The notes below the pieces were generated by a model. That model was not told the DNA's origin and did not search any database. It saw only the letters and a program-made list of their open reading frames with translations. From contig NC_053390.1 in NCBI RefSeq assembly GCF_905171765.1, positions 308,330,984 to 308,394,983 of the forward strand: a stretch of 64,000 nucleotides of DNA. The letters run 5' to 3'. Origin of the DNA: Bufo bufo (Eukaryota; Chordata; Amphibia; Anura; Bufonidae). Positions 53,894 through 64,000 of the stretch are shown here, in pieces. Position 1 is the stretch's first letter. Every line of letters begins with the position of its first letter. The translations under genes and the position numbers were made by a program.

Positions 53894-54367
53894 TGATGTT
53901 CTTTGTTTTGGTTTCACTTTGTCATCTCCTTTCCTTCTCCCAGCTGTCACCTATTCACACTAATTGCCTCCCTTTATATTCCCTCCCATACTGCCTCACT
54001 TTTCGGTTTATATTACTTCCTGGATTGTAGTGATCACAGCTGGAGACTTCTGTTACTGCTTGTTCAGATAAGTCCTTTCTTGTATTGTGTTTACTTGCTG
54101 GCTTGATTCTAGGTGACCCTGACTCCCTCCGTATTAAGTGCAGGGAGCCGGTGGTCGTGTCCCCTCACTATTATAGGGTTTTCAGGTGTCACACAGTCTA
54201 GGTACGAGGGCATGCAACCGTCTACCTCTGAGACCTTTGTATGAGCTTAGCAGTCAGGGTGAGCTCTTAGGGTTTTCCAGGGGTCACCTTTATGCTCCTT
54301 AGTTTGGGATCAAGCCAGTCGGATGTTTATCCATAACTTCCAGCTATCTGCAATATCATCCATGACA
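53894..54367 (+). mobile_element. Probable solo LTR
   Basis: It begins TGATGTTCTTTGTTTTGG and ends near ATCCATGACA. The layout (CTCCCAGCTGTCACCTATTC, then TTATATTCCCTCCCATAC, GATCACAGCTGGAGA, GCTGGCTTGATTCTAGG) resembles amphibian Gypsy LTRs. No clear target duplication was found. Confidence 0.4.
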
Positions 54368-55516
54368 GGTGGAGGTGGAGGCCAAAGAGGATAGTCCCTC
54401 TCAGCAGCCGCATTCCACCCCAGCTCCTGATGAGGAAGAAGAGGAGGAGGTTGTCACCAGTCCCCGCCCGGAGAGTAAATATGTGCACACAGCAATATAA
54501 TTCTGTATCCATAATATGTACAGAAACAAAGGGCCAAAAATGAGGGGACAGCACACACTACAGTAATAGAAAACAACACTGGACACTAACTCTGTAATCT
54601 ACATAAAAACCATTAACTAACCAACAAAATAACATTATACTCTACATAACTATCACAAACTAACCAACTAAATACAATTATACTCTACTGAACTAGCACT
54701 AACTAACCAACTAAATAACATTATACTATACTGAACTATCAATAACTAACCAACTATATAATCCTCATAAATATTATTAACTAACGAATTTTAATGTAAA
54801 TCGTTGGTGCTTTAACAAATACTCCACACAATGCACTAATTGCCTCTTGATGTTAATTGAAAGTAATTTTAATATTGTTTTTAATCCTAACAGTACTCGG
54901 TAAATAAAATAAAAAATTATGCAGCTGCAGCAGGACAACCAAAGGACAATGCTGGAGATCAGAGCCCATCAAAAGATAATACGGGAGCAGCAAAGGAGGT
55001 TACATCAGCAGCAGCGGCATCTGGATAAGAAGGTACATAAGCTGGAACGCAAACGCATCCTGTCTATGTGGTCACATGATAGAAAACCTTGGAAATGATA
55101 AGAATAACTCCAAAACTGGCTTCAAGAATATTATATATACCAGTTTATATTGAAAAATGAAAAACTTTGATTCTATAAAGATCTCATGTGCACAGTATCA
55201 TGTCATAGTTGTCAAGAAGTAACATCAAATAAAAATGTATATATAGATTTATACATGTGGCAATAACGCTCCAAAATAGGATTACCACACGGATGAGTAT
55301 AACGCCAGTCACACCCAACCATGTGGAGAGGTCAACATGGAAGTCAGGCATCCTGTTTAGGACCACAAACAACACTATGTTCGAACCTAAATTAAAATTT
55401 AATTAGGGTCCTCAATCAGTCCTGTACAATGTTAACTGCACATGAGAAGGTAAAGCAGCTCTCACCTGCTGTACCTGTAGTGAGCACGGTACCAGCCTGG
55501 ACACGGTCGTAACAGC
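54368..55516. other. Unassigned; possible transposon-protein fragments
   Basis: 54370-54480 and 54917-55080 on the plus strand could encode an acidic piece (PAPDEEEEEEVV) and a Gln/Arg-rich coiled-coil piece (REQQRRLHQQQRHLDKK). These might be remains of a Harbinger-type DNA-binding accessory protein. Between them lie AT-rich direct repeats (AACTAACCAACTA, about 54600-54760). Support is weak. Confidence 0.25.
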
Positions 55517-55790
55517 AAATCAACAAAAGGAAAGAATCCGGCTCTTGAACAACAGGAGACACTTTATTTAGCTGTAAAACTTCCAATCCTCATAGGCAAA
55601 GGTATAGTCAGCGCGTTTTGGACCTTCGTGTATCAGTCCTTAATCATGACATCATGTCATGATTAAGGACTGATACACGAAGGTCCGAAATGCATTGACT
55701 ATACCTTTGCCTATGAGGATTGGAAGTTTTACCGCTAAATAAAGTGTCTCCTGTTGTTCAAGAGCCGGATTCTTTTCTTTTGTTGATTTA
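55517..55790. repeat. 270 bp near-perfect palindrome
   Basis: The arms read AAATCAACAAAAGGAAAGAA...CTTAATCATGAC and their complement, centred on ATCAT at 55651-55655. Few mismatches occur (for example CAGCGCGTTTTGG against CCGAAATGCATTG). Each arm carries ACGAAGGTCCGAAA-TGCATT-GAC-like text reminiscent of the 3' half of hammerhead-like repeats, without the CTGANGA core. Confidence 0.85.
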
Positions 55791-56109
55791 ATGTTAACTG
55801 CACAAGACCTTTTGACAAGGGAAGCCCACATGCAGTCCCCACCTAGTTTTAGTAAGAACCACACCAGGGTCGCCCAAAACCCAGGTAAAGCAAAATTATA
55901 ACAGATAAAATAAAATAAATGAAAAAAACGTTTTTTGGCGAATGAAGCGTAACACTGCATGATTGTATTTTATTCAAAAGAATATATATATGTAAATATT
56001 GACAATATATGATGAACAGAGCACATGCGCAATAAATAAAGCATGCACACCAGTTTAAGAGAATTCTAATACTCGATAGTTGATAAAGTCAAAGGGCGAA
56101 TAAGTGGTC

Positions 56110-57025
56110 CATGATGGTAGTCCCTAGCAGGATCAGGACAGACAGCAGCAGCAGGTAATTGTTAAGGGTATAGTATAAGGCCTACACCTAGCTAGACCAA
56201 ACTCAGCAGGAGCAGGACAGACTGCAGCAGGTAAATGGTAACGCTGTAATGTAAAGCATACACATAGCTGGGCCTAACTCAGCAGGAACAGAACAGACAG
56301 CATCAGGGAAATGGTAACATTGTAGTATAGGGCATACACATAACTGGGCCTAACTCAGTAATATCAGGACAGACAGCAGCAGCTGGTAAATGATAAAGCT
56401 GTATTATACATCATACACATAGCTGGACCTAACTCAGTAATATCAGGACAGACAGCAGCAGCTAAAAAATGGAAACGCTGTAGTGTCAGGCGTACACATA
56501 TTTGGGCGTAAATCAGCAGGAACAGAACAGACAGTAGGAGGGAAATGGTAATGCTGTAGTATAAGGCATACACATAGCTGGCCCTAACTCAGCAGGAACA
56601 GAACAGACAGCAGGAGGGAAATGGTAACGCTGTAGGACAAGGCCGACACATAACTCATCAAGATCAGGACAGACAGCAGCAGCAGAAAAAGGTAACGGTG
56701 GCGTATAAGGCCTACACATAACTTAACATGATCAGGACAGACAGCAGCAGCAGTTACATGTTAATGGTCGAATCTAAGGCCTACACATAGCTTGGCCTAA
56801 ATCAGCAGGAACAGACAGCAGCAGGTTCTTTGTTTACAGCAGGAATGTGTACCCAGGAATGGGCCCCCACAAGACCTGGGCAACAACAAAAATAAACTTA
56901 GACACCTCTGACAGCAGCAGGTTATTTGTTTGCAGCAGGAATGTGTGCCCAGGAATGTGTCCCCGCCAGACCTGGGCAACAACAAAAATAAACTTAGACA
57001 TCTCTTACAGCAGCAGGTCCGTAGT
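56110..57025 (+). repeat. Approximately 76 bp minisatellite, then a duplicated unit
   Basis: To about 56830, units of ACACATAGCTGGGCCTAACTC, AGCAGGAACAGAACAGACAG and GGGAAATGGTAACGCTGTAG recur about nine times. From about 56815 to 57018 a longer unit (CAGGAATGTGTGCCCAGGAAT, GACCTGGGCAACAAC) appears twice. ORFs on the minus strand are repeat translations. Confidence 0.75.
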
Positions 57026-57743
57026 CTAGAGCAGGAATGTGCTCTCATGCATACAAAAAGCAATATTTTCCTTTGACAAAATTGTTTTATCGATTGTATT
57101 TTAATTTTGTACAGCCCACAATAAATTAGTACGACATTAGCTCCACACGCTGCCGACATTAGCTCCACACGCTGCCCGCACCGGTCTGCTCTCAGTTTCC
57201 ATATCGGGCACATCGAGTCTGGAGAAGAACTCTGCGGTAACGCAGCCTGCCGTGCCGTGTGCTGATTTCTCCAAGCCAGAGGGCAGCAGGACTGGCGTGG
57301 TTTAGCAGCGCCTCTGTCATCCTCCTTTTGTCTGTGAAGAGGCAAGGTTACCACAAATCACATGACCCATACATGATTAGCGCCACACACACACCATGCT
57401 CCAGCCATCGGCAGCACCCAGCCGTCCTCTGCCCGTCAGAGCACAGAAGCCAGTGAGGAACCAGCTTGCCTCGGCCCGGGTGTGGAAGTGCCCCTGGCTC
57501 TGCTGCCAGGATCAGTTCCCCTCCCGTTCTGTGATGCCTCTGTCACGGTCCCCGGCTACTGACAGGGTCCTCGACGGCTGCCTCCAGTGCGCAGCCCGGA
57601 TCATCGATCGCAGTGTTCTTCTCCAGACCCGATGTGTCCGATATGTGTGCCAATTGGTATCTGAGAGGACTATTTTCCAGTATGGTTTATGTATGGAGGG
57701 CATTGTCCAGGGATCACACTGAGGACTAAGGGTTACACTATAC
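57026..57743. other. GC-rich unassigned sequence
   Basis: It contains a tandem 22 bp repeat CGACATTAGCTCCACACGCTGC (about 57131-57175). The 108-codon plus-strand and 185-codon minus-strand frames show no known domain; the minus one overlaps tandem repeats. Nothing is supported as a gene. Confidence 0.3.
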
Positions 57744-57899
57744 TAGGGCTAAAACGATTAATCAATTTAATCGAGTTATTCGACACAAAAAGCCAATGTG
57801 CTCAAGTTCCCTTGACATTTAAGATCTACTGTTCCTACTAATGTTTATGCACTACTGTTTTAGCACCCGTTATTCTAACGGGCTTAATGTGTAGTATAT

Positions 57900-58262
57900 A
57901 TATATTTCAACAATTAGTTAAATGAATGAATAAATCAATAAGAGGTTTAATAAATTAATGAAAAAATATATAAATAAACTCCTCGATTGGAAAAAAAATT
58001 AAAATTGTTCCCCCAAAAAAAAGGAAAGAAATTCAACAATAGAGAAATATATAAATAAAGTCATCAATAAATACATTAATAAATATATTAATAAATGCAT
58101 CCATAAATAAATACAAAAATAAATTCATCAAAAAATACATAAATAAATTCATCAATACAGAAATATATAAATAAAGTTGTAAACAAATAAATATATAAAA
58201 AAAACAATCCATAAATAAATAAATATATACATAAATAAATTCATCAAGAAATATATATAGAA
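57900..58262. repeat. AAAT-rich degenerate simple repeat
   Basis: ATAAATAAATT, ATACATAAATA and TATATAAATA variants fill the region between the hAT terminus and the transposase stop. Confidence 0.8.
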
Positions 58263-58279
58263 GTTAAAAAACAATGACG

Positions 58280-60480
58280 TTTGGGAGGGAGAGCCAAGGA
58301 GAGGGATTGACAAGGGACCCTTCAGCACCCGGAACTGTCTGCGGTGGCCAAGAAGTCGCTGCAGATCCAGGACTCATTCATTTTGATAACTATCAGTCTG
58401 TCCAAGGAGTCAGTGGACAGATGGGTCCGTTTGTCGGTGACTACCCCTCCTGCCGCGCTGAATGTCCGCTCAGACAGTATGCTGGAGGGGGGCAAGACAG
58501 TACTTCCATCGCATACTGAGCGAGCTCATGGCAGGTGTCCAGCCTGGCAACCCAGTACTCCATGGGGTTGTCGGTGCTCATGCTGTCGGAAGCACCGACG
58601 GAACCCATGTAGTCTGCCACCATGTGGGCCAGCCGCTGGTGGTGACTGATGCTGCTGCTGCTACTGGATCGCTCAGACTGGTATAACAACCTCATCTCAC
58701 CCATAAGATCACCTACTCTGCTGGAGCTGCTTGGGCCAGCACCTGCTGGGTGAGATGCGCGGGGAGAAATGGAGAAATGGAGCATGAGGCTGAGCGTTTA
58801 CCTACTCCACAAGGAGGATCAGACAGGCCTGCAGGTTATTCATACGGGCATCCCTCCAGCTGGCGGGGATGAACTGCTCCAGTTTCCCCTTGCAGCAAGG
58901 GTCTAAAAGGGTGGCCAACCAAAAATCATCCCTCTCCTTAATTTTCTTGATCCGGGGGTCCCTCTTATGGCATCGCAGCATGTGGGCAGCCATGGGGAAG
59001 AGGACAGCCCACTGTGACTCTTCTTGGCTGCCCGAGACCATGACATCTTGGTCCTCCTGTTGCTGCTGGTCCCTGTGGGAGCGGCCCCACCCCTGGACTA
59101 ACGGTCTCCCTCCTGACCAGGCCCAGACTCCTGGATGTCGGCAAACTCCTCAACAAATTTTTCCTCCTCCTCATCCTGGTCTTGGTTTTGGTGGATCATT
59201 GTTGCCTCTTCTTGCTCCACCAAGGCACTCTCTCCAGCATCTAGCAGGCGATCTAGTGTCCTGTCCAGCAGGAACACTATGGGGAGAACGTCATTGAGGC
59301 CGACATGCTGACCATCTTGGTTGCCTGCTCGAATGGGGGCAACACGTGGCAGACCTGGTGTATCTGCCCTCACTCCGCATTGGTGATGTAGTGGAGTGAT
59401 GTAGGGGAGTGGGTGTGATGGCCCGGAAGTGCCTTGGTCCAGCAGGTATTCTTTCAACGCCCATCGCTGCTCCCACAACCTCTCCAGCATATGGGGGCTG
59501 TTGTCCTGCTGAAGTTTGGACAGGGACACAGTGGCGGTTAGGGAGCGTCGGAAGTGGCTGGCAATCCTACGTACACATTGCACGATATCGCTCAACCTTG
59601 GGTATATGCGTAGGAACTTCTGTTGCACAAGGTTGAGGACATGTGCCATGCAGGGCACGTGTTTTAGACTGCCAGCATTGAGGGCGGGAGGAGGTTGCTG
59701 TTGTCACAGACAACCACACCTGCCTGGAGCCTGCGGGGTGTTAGCCACTTGTGGACCTGAGCCTAGAGGGCGGCCAGAACATCAGGTCCAGTGTGTCTCC
59801 TTTTCCCTAAGCTCACAAGCTGGAGCATGGCCTGGCAGCGGACATGCCCCACACTTTCGTAGCTACTGGGACGCTTGCTGGAGGGCTCAGCAGCGTGGAG
59901 ACAGTGGCTTGAGGGTGAGCAGCAGTTCTCCCCCGGACACCCTGGGCGGCACCACAAACTGAGATGCCGCCACATCTGATGATCCCTCCCCGGCGCCTCG
60001 GAGGGACACCCAATGGGCTATAAAACTGATGTATCGTCCCTGCCCATGTCTGCTTGTCCAGGCATCCATTGTCAGATGCACCCTGTCGCTGACAGCGTGA
60101 TCCAGTGACAGGGATACATTCTGCACAATGTGCTGGTGTAGGGCAGGGACGCCGGTCCTGGCAAAGTAATGGTGGCTGGGGACACACCATATCTGTTGGG
60201 CCTGCTCCAAAATCTGCCGGAATGTATTGCAGTCCACAATATTGAAGGGCAGGAGATGTTGGGCGATAAACCTTGCCAGGAGCCCATTGAGTGAACTGAG
60301 TGGCGCCTGACGGCAGTGGAGGCGATAAAGGAGGGTGCAGAGGAGGCAGAGGTCAGGCTCCCGGTATCAGTACCTCTAGGAGAGGGAGTGGGGGAGTGGG
60401 AATGCATTGTTGGAAGGGGGTGGGGTGGCTGCAGGACAGTGGCAGGAGCTTCTGTCCCCTGCGCACTGCTGCTGGCGCTG
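58280..60480 (-). pseudogene. hAT transposase (ZBED-like), multiply frameshifted
   Basis: From 5' to 3' on the minus strand: LARFIAQHLLPFNIVDCNTF then CVPSHHYFARTGVPALHQHI and DRVHLTMDAWTSRHGQGRYI (about 60300-59950), with TMDAWTS containing the first catalytic Asp. Next come VVVCDNSN-like text near 59700 and VPCMAHVLNLVQQKFLRIYP at about 59655. The frame 59041-58802 has RDDFWLATLLDPCCKGKLEQ. The C-terminal dimerisation domain (about 58660-58370) has NPMEYWVARLDTCHELAQYA, VLSCPPPA and then VVTDKRTHLSTDSLDRLIVI. At least four shifts or stops break it. Insertion of an acidic Gln/Glu stretch near 59180 is present. No functional enzyme is possible. Confidence 0.75.
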
Positions 60481-61087
60481 GGTAAGGGCAGTGTGTAAAA
60501 TAATAAACTAACACTTTTTAGCAGGCTAGGGTTATTTGGAGGACCATGCAAGGGCAGCACTTGTGTTGAATGTCAATTTTTGACAGGTTGAGACGACAAT
60601 AGCATTTGGTAAGGTTAGGAATTCTCCTACTTCAGCATATTATTATTAGCTTGACATATAAGGAGCAATTAGGAAACCATGATGTAAGGGATTCTACTAG
60701 CTAACCATATATGTCTGTTACAATGCTAAATTTAGGATACAATACACCTCAATGGAGAGTCAGACTATAAAGAAGGCTTCATCTTTTGACTAGGGCAGAG
60801 CATTCTTGGACGGACACCTGTTGCTCTCAACACACACAGACTCACACATACATGTTACTTTGGGGAAATAAGCTTTTTCACTTATTTTAATTGTTTAATT
60901 GCTTGCTTGTTAACTTTCAAGACTTATTTGCTGTGCTATATTTTTCTCTTTCTAAACTTTGTAACTTTCTTTTTATGAGAATTAAATCCTTCTAATTTTT
61001 ATCTTTCATCACGAACTTTGCGCATTTTGTTGGGCTCCTTCTAAAGCATTTCTTGAAAAATAGAGAAATGCTGGACGTTATTCTACA
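60481..61087 (+). repeat. 5' LTR of a retrovirus-like element (left limit uncertain)
   Basis: The right limit is TTCTACA at 61087, next to the primer site. ATTAAA at about 60982 could be the poly(A) signal. The left limit is perhaps TGTGTTGAATGTC near 60554, which would give about 530 bp. The second LTR is not in the window, so the limits cannot be checked. Confidence 0.45.
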
Positions 61088-61088
61088 T

Positions 61089-61100
61089 TGGCGAGCCAGC
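61089..61100 (+). other. Primer-binding site resembling tRNA-Arg
   Basis: TGGCGAGCCAGC starts one base after the LTR end. It is complementary to the last 12 nt, with CCA, of a vertebrate tRNA-Arg(ACG). The match then stops. The tRNA sequence is from memory, so the assignment is an inference. Confidence 0.45.
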
Positions 61101-61358
61101 GGATTTTTGTTGAATTCCTTCAGTTTGTAAAGAGGTGGGCCCAAGAGAGAAATTATTATTATTACAAGCTTCAGGAAAACAACAACAACGGACCTATAGA
61201 AGAAGAAGTGAGCCACACATCTGTTGCAAGTGTCACTTCCCAGACGTAATACAGACGAAGGCCTTTGAGGAAAGAATTTACTACACAGAGATCCTTCCAT
61301 TGACTGTGGGAAGAAGACGTAAGAAGGGGACATCAAGGACACGGTACCTGAGTAAGTA

Positions 61359-62720
61359 ATGGAATTTCTTAATTCTTATTCAGATAAAAGTAAATTGGAG
61401 TTTAAAGTTGTAAGTAGGCATACTAATGCACAATTATGGGCAAGTTTATATAGTCAATGTGAAGAAGAAAACATAAGAATTGACAAACAGTTGTTGTGTA
61501 TGGATAAATTGCAGAAGAAGCTCAGGAATGTATTACATATGGTGAAAATATTCAATACATTAGTTCTTGAAGATAGGCAGCCACAGACTCAGACACATAG
61601 TATATGTGTGAATAATAAAGACACACATGATACAGACACACAGGAACACATGGAAGAGGATGATTTTAATGATTGTCCAAAGTGTCAAATTTTGGCACAA
61701 CACATTGAAGATCTGGAAGATCAGATGGAAACTAGGACACAGCTCATATCAAAATTATGCCATCGTACGAAAAAAGTTTTTATTATTACAAAAAGTGGCA
61801 TAGATACGGGTGCGTCCTACATTCCAGACACTAGTCCAGCTGATGCAAATGAAGACATAGAGCCTGAGGAAGTCAGGAGGAGGAAATTACATGACAGGGC
61901 AGCCAAGTTAAATTTAAAAATACATGATCAGTTAATAAAAATTTGTAAAGATATCCCAGCTTATACTGATAAGATGGATGCATTTCACAATGCTGATATC
62001 TTTGAATCTAATACTGATAAGTTCTATCTAAATAATGAACAGAAAAACAAAGTATTTAAAGTATGGCTTCCCTCACATATGGCAAGAAGATTAGAGACCA
62101 CACCAAGAGTAAATGATGAGCACGAAATAGTACATAGTTCCCCAGCAGATCGATTGAGGCAACTACTTTTATTTACTACTGGAGAATCTACTCCTACATT
62201 TGAAATCCTTGACATGTTAAAGCCCACTTTACAGGATGATCCATTTGCATTCTTGATAAAATTTGAACAGGCGTATAGAATGGTCATGGAAATTGAGGAT
62301 GATTCTGAACCCACTGCAATGATAAAGTCATTTGTAAAACGGTTCAAATATCTTGATCCAGTCTCCAGGGAGTTAGCACTAGGAAAGCCTACGTTACAGG
62401 AAGCGGCAACATTTATTGATCAAATAAGGAGATCAATAAAACAAAGTAGTATAAGGGTCAAAGTTGCTGCAGTCCAAAAAAAGGATGAAAATCAGGTAAC
62501 AAATTCAAATCATCCTAAATCAAACCCTCCCATGAAAAGAGACCAATATAAACAGAAAAGAAAGGTGTCATTTCAAAGAGGACAAGTTACTTGTTATTAT
62601 TGTGGGAAAATAGGACATTTAAAATGGCAATGTAGGAAATTCCTAAATGAGACTATCACGGTCGGCGTGGCTATCACATACGTGACACAGAGGGAGGGAA
62701 CGAGGAAGGCCCTGCCCAAG
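61359..62720 (+). CDS. Retrovirus-like Gag polyprotein, truncated by an insertion
   Basis: An open frame of 454 codons; the last 25 or so come from the inserted LTR, so about 430 are original. It is rich in Lys, Asp, Glu. Residues 100-140 look like a coiled coil (HIEDLEDQMETRTQLISKL) with a Cys pair before it. The middle (about 215-360) should be the capsid, with a helix-rich pattern. The basic stretch 385-410 precedes one zinc knuckle, Cys412-Cys415-His420-Cys425. Gag assembles the particle and binds RNA. ATG at 61359 is about 260 bp after the primer site, a normal leader length. The class is unresolved (endogenous retrovirus or Gypsy-like). No lesions before the junction suggest a young copy. 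Confidence 0.7.
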
Positions 62721-63316
62721 TGAGAGGGAAGATGGTGACCCCTGACTCACCTGGCGGCTGGCACCTGGCTGCCCTGACGTCCCTAGACGGGTTCCTCACC
62801 CGTACGCCGATCACGTGCCTAAAGCCCTGGCTTTCCCTGAGCTGAGCCCTAGGTAGTGAACAGGGCGATGGGAACACTAGTCCGCACCACTAACTCTAAG
62901 GGAAAACACCAAGGGGAGGACAGACAACACAGACTCAACATATATTCCCAGGTGGGAGACAACAGGAGACAACAATAAGCCCAACAGGGATCCGGAGGGT
63001 AGCACTCAGGAACGACAACCAGGATTAACCACTCCAGTGGGTCAGTATAGATGTCCAGGCAGGAAGCTCTATAACTGGCAACTAGAGAAGTGTGAGGGGA
63101 GAATATAAGGAGGTAGGGAGTGGCAGACAAGAAACAGCTGAGGAGGAGAAGCTACGGATCCCTGAGAGAGACAAAAAGGATAGCAAGGCAAACACAGAAA
63201 ACAATCACTAAAGAACAACGTGATCTTTAGATATAGAGCGCGCAGCCACCCGCTGCGACTTCCTGACCCCGGGTATAACGGAGTCAGACGTGGCTCTTGA
63301 TACCCTCGTGACAGTA
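62654..63316 (-). mobile_element. 3' LTR of a chromodomain Gypsy element
   Basis: On the minus strand it begins TGTCACGAGGGTATC after the purine tract AAAGGGGGGGTAC and ends CCGACCGTGATA. Short inverted ends TGTCACG and CGTGATA fit an LTR with one change. Its insertion interrupts the Gag frame shortly after the zinc knuckle. The rest of the element lies right of the window. Confidence 0.8.
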
Positions 63317-64000
63317 CCCCCCCTTTCACGAGGGGCCTCCGGACACTCAGGACCAGGTCTCTCCGGATGAGAGGCATGGAAAGTCTGAATTAACCTGTTG
63401 GCATTTACCTCTGACGCTGGAACCCACATTCTTTCCTCGGGACCGTAACCCCTCCAATGCACCAGATACTGAAGAGAGCGGCGGACCCGACGAGAATCAA
63501 CAATTCTGGCTATTTGAAACTCCAGATTACCAGCCACAATGACAGGAGGAGGTGGCAGCGGCGATGGTTCTAGAGGTGGAACATACTTCTTGAGTAACGA
63601 TTTATGGAAGACGTTATGGATCTTAAAAGTCTGAGGTAGCTCCAGGCGAAAAGCCACAGGGTTAATGACGGCTACTATTTTATAGGGACCAATGAACCTA
63701 GGACCCAGTTTCCAAGAAGGAACCTTCAACTTAATATTCCTAGTAGACAACCACACATAGTCATTCACTCCTAGGTCCGGACCTGGCGACCGTTTCTTAT
63801 CGGCCATGCATTTATATTTATCACTCATCTTTTTCAAGTTAACTTGCACCTTCTGCCATACCGACGAAAGAGATGAAGAAAACCTTTCCTCTTCGGGAAC
63901 CCCAGAAGACCCCCCCTCTTTGAAAGTACAAAATTGGGGATGAAAACCGTATGCACCAAGGAATGGTGACTTGCCAGTGGACTCCTGATAATGATTATTT
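63208..64000 (-). CDS. Chromovirus integrase C-terminus with chromodomain
   Basis: The frame is open from the window edge. SPFLGAYGFHPQF near the edge is the Gypsy integrase tail motif. It continues VWQKVQVNLKKMSDKYK, DYVWLSTRNIKLK and KLGPRFIGPYKIVAVINPVA (GPY/F module). FHKSLLKKYVPP follows. Then comes the chromodomain: FQIARIVDSRRVRRSLQYLV, HWRGYGPEERMWVPASEV and NRLIQTFHASHPERPGP. The chromodomain is thought to steer integration to chromatin marks. The last 35 codons run into the LTR, common in these elements. No lesion is visible in about 790 bp, so the element may be recent. Confidence 0.9.
   Translation of the reverse strand, partial: NNHYQESTGKSPFLGAYGFHPQFCTFKEGGSSGVPEEERFSSSLSSVWQKVQVNLKKMSDKYKCMADKKRSPGPDLGVNDYVWLSTRNIKLKVPSWKLGPRFIGPYKIVAVINPVAFRLELPQTFKIHNVFHKSLLKKYVPPLEPSPLPPPPVIVAGNLEFQIARIVDSRRVRRSLQYLVHWRGYGPEERMWVPASEVNANRLIQTFHASHPERPGPECPEAPRERGGTVTRVSRATSDSVIPGVRKSQRVAARSISKDHVVL

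Larger units (their letters stand above)
57744..60480 (-). mobile_element. BED-type hAT transposon relic
   Basis: The terminus TAGGGCTAAAACGATTAATC at 57744 is of a kind known for vertebrate hAT elements. Next is an AT-rich non-coding zone (57840-58270) and then a minus-strand transposase to about 60480. The other terminus and the BED zinc finger are not seen, so the 5' end is lost. Confidence 0.65.

Noticed and set aside
55660..55700. Hammerhead motif in the 270 bp palindrome
   Set aside because: GAAA and a TT-GAC end are present, but CTGANGA is not; CTGATACACGA would need a 5 nt insertion.
56797..57354. 185-codon minus-strand ORF
   Set aside because: Most of it lies in the tandem repeat at 56815-57018; no recognisable domain.

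Overview
This 64 kb window looks like intergenic or intronic DNA from a large amphibian, most likely anuran, genome. I found no host gene. Almost everything I can identify is a transposable element, a relic of one, or a tandem repeat. The frog assignment rests on recognised families: TTAA-flanked MITEs with long inverted repeats, CR1 and Tx1-like L1 retrotransposons, Ngaro/DIRS, Gmr1-like and chromodomain Gypsy elements, and Tc1 families shared with fish and Xenopus. It is an inference, and the species is not determined.

Layout. 1-7.6 kb: a chain of foldback MITEs, several bounded by TTAA. One TTAA element holds two further TTAA elements, one of which holds a 1.1 kb hAT. 7.6-11.4 kb: old fragments. 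11.4-17.5 kb: two nearly identical 733 bp elements in opposite orientation, each carrying a hammerhead-ribozyme-like motif. They enclose a 3.3 kb composite hAT full of minisatellites and a dead DD41D mariner. 17.5-25.2 kb: a minisatellite array split by two LTR-like insertions, then Tc1 fragments. 25.2-29.1 kb: a CR1 retrotransposon inside a MITE inside another tandem-repeat element, followed by an LTR-like segment. 29.1-31.9 kb: Tc1 relics and a MITE. 31.9-36.3 kb: a minus-strand Ngaro-type element with gag-like, RT, RNase H, tyrosine recombinase and SGNH-hydrolase ORFs.

36.3-48.9 kb: two Gmr1-like Gypsy elements in opposite orientations, with integrase upstream of RT and a SCAN-like capsid domain. 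Between them is an L1 insertion with a perfect 16 bp target duplication, itself interrupted by a Tc1 foldback. 48.9-53.6 kb: a second TTAA-in-TTAA nest; one member is an inverted copy of the element at 2.5 kb and preserves the empty hAT target site. 53.7-57.7 kb: an LTR-like segment, a 270 bp palindrome and tandem repeats. 57.7-60.5 kb: a minus-strand BED-type hAT transposase pseudogene. 60.5-64 kb: an LTR, tRNA-Arg-like primer site and intact gag ORF of a retrovirus-like element, cut by the 3' LTR of a chromodomain Gypsy element that runs off the window.

The genes do not form a pathway; the organising principle is insertion into insertion, and several steps can be ordered from target-site duplications. 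The most unusual signals are the inverted hammerhead pair with related decayed motifs nearby, the integrase-before-RT Gypsy pair with its SCAN-like Gag, and the repeated TTAA nesting.
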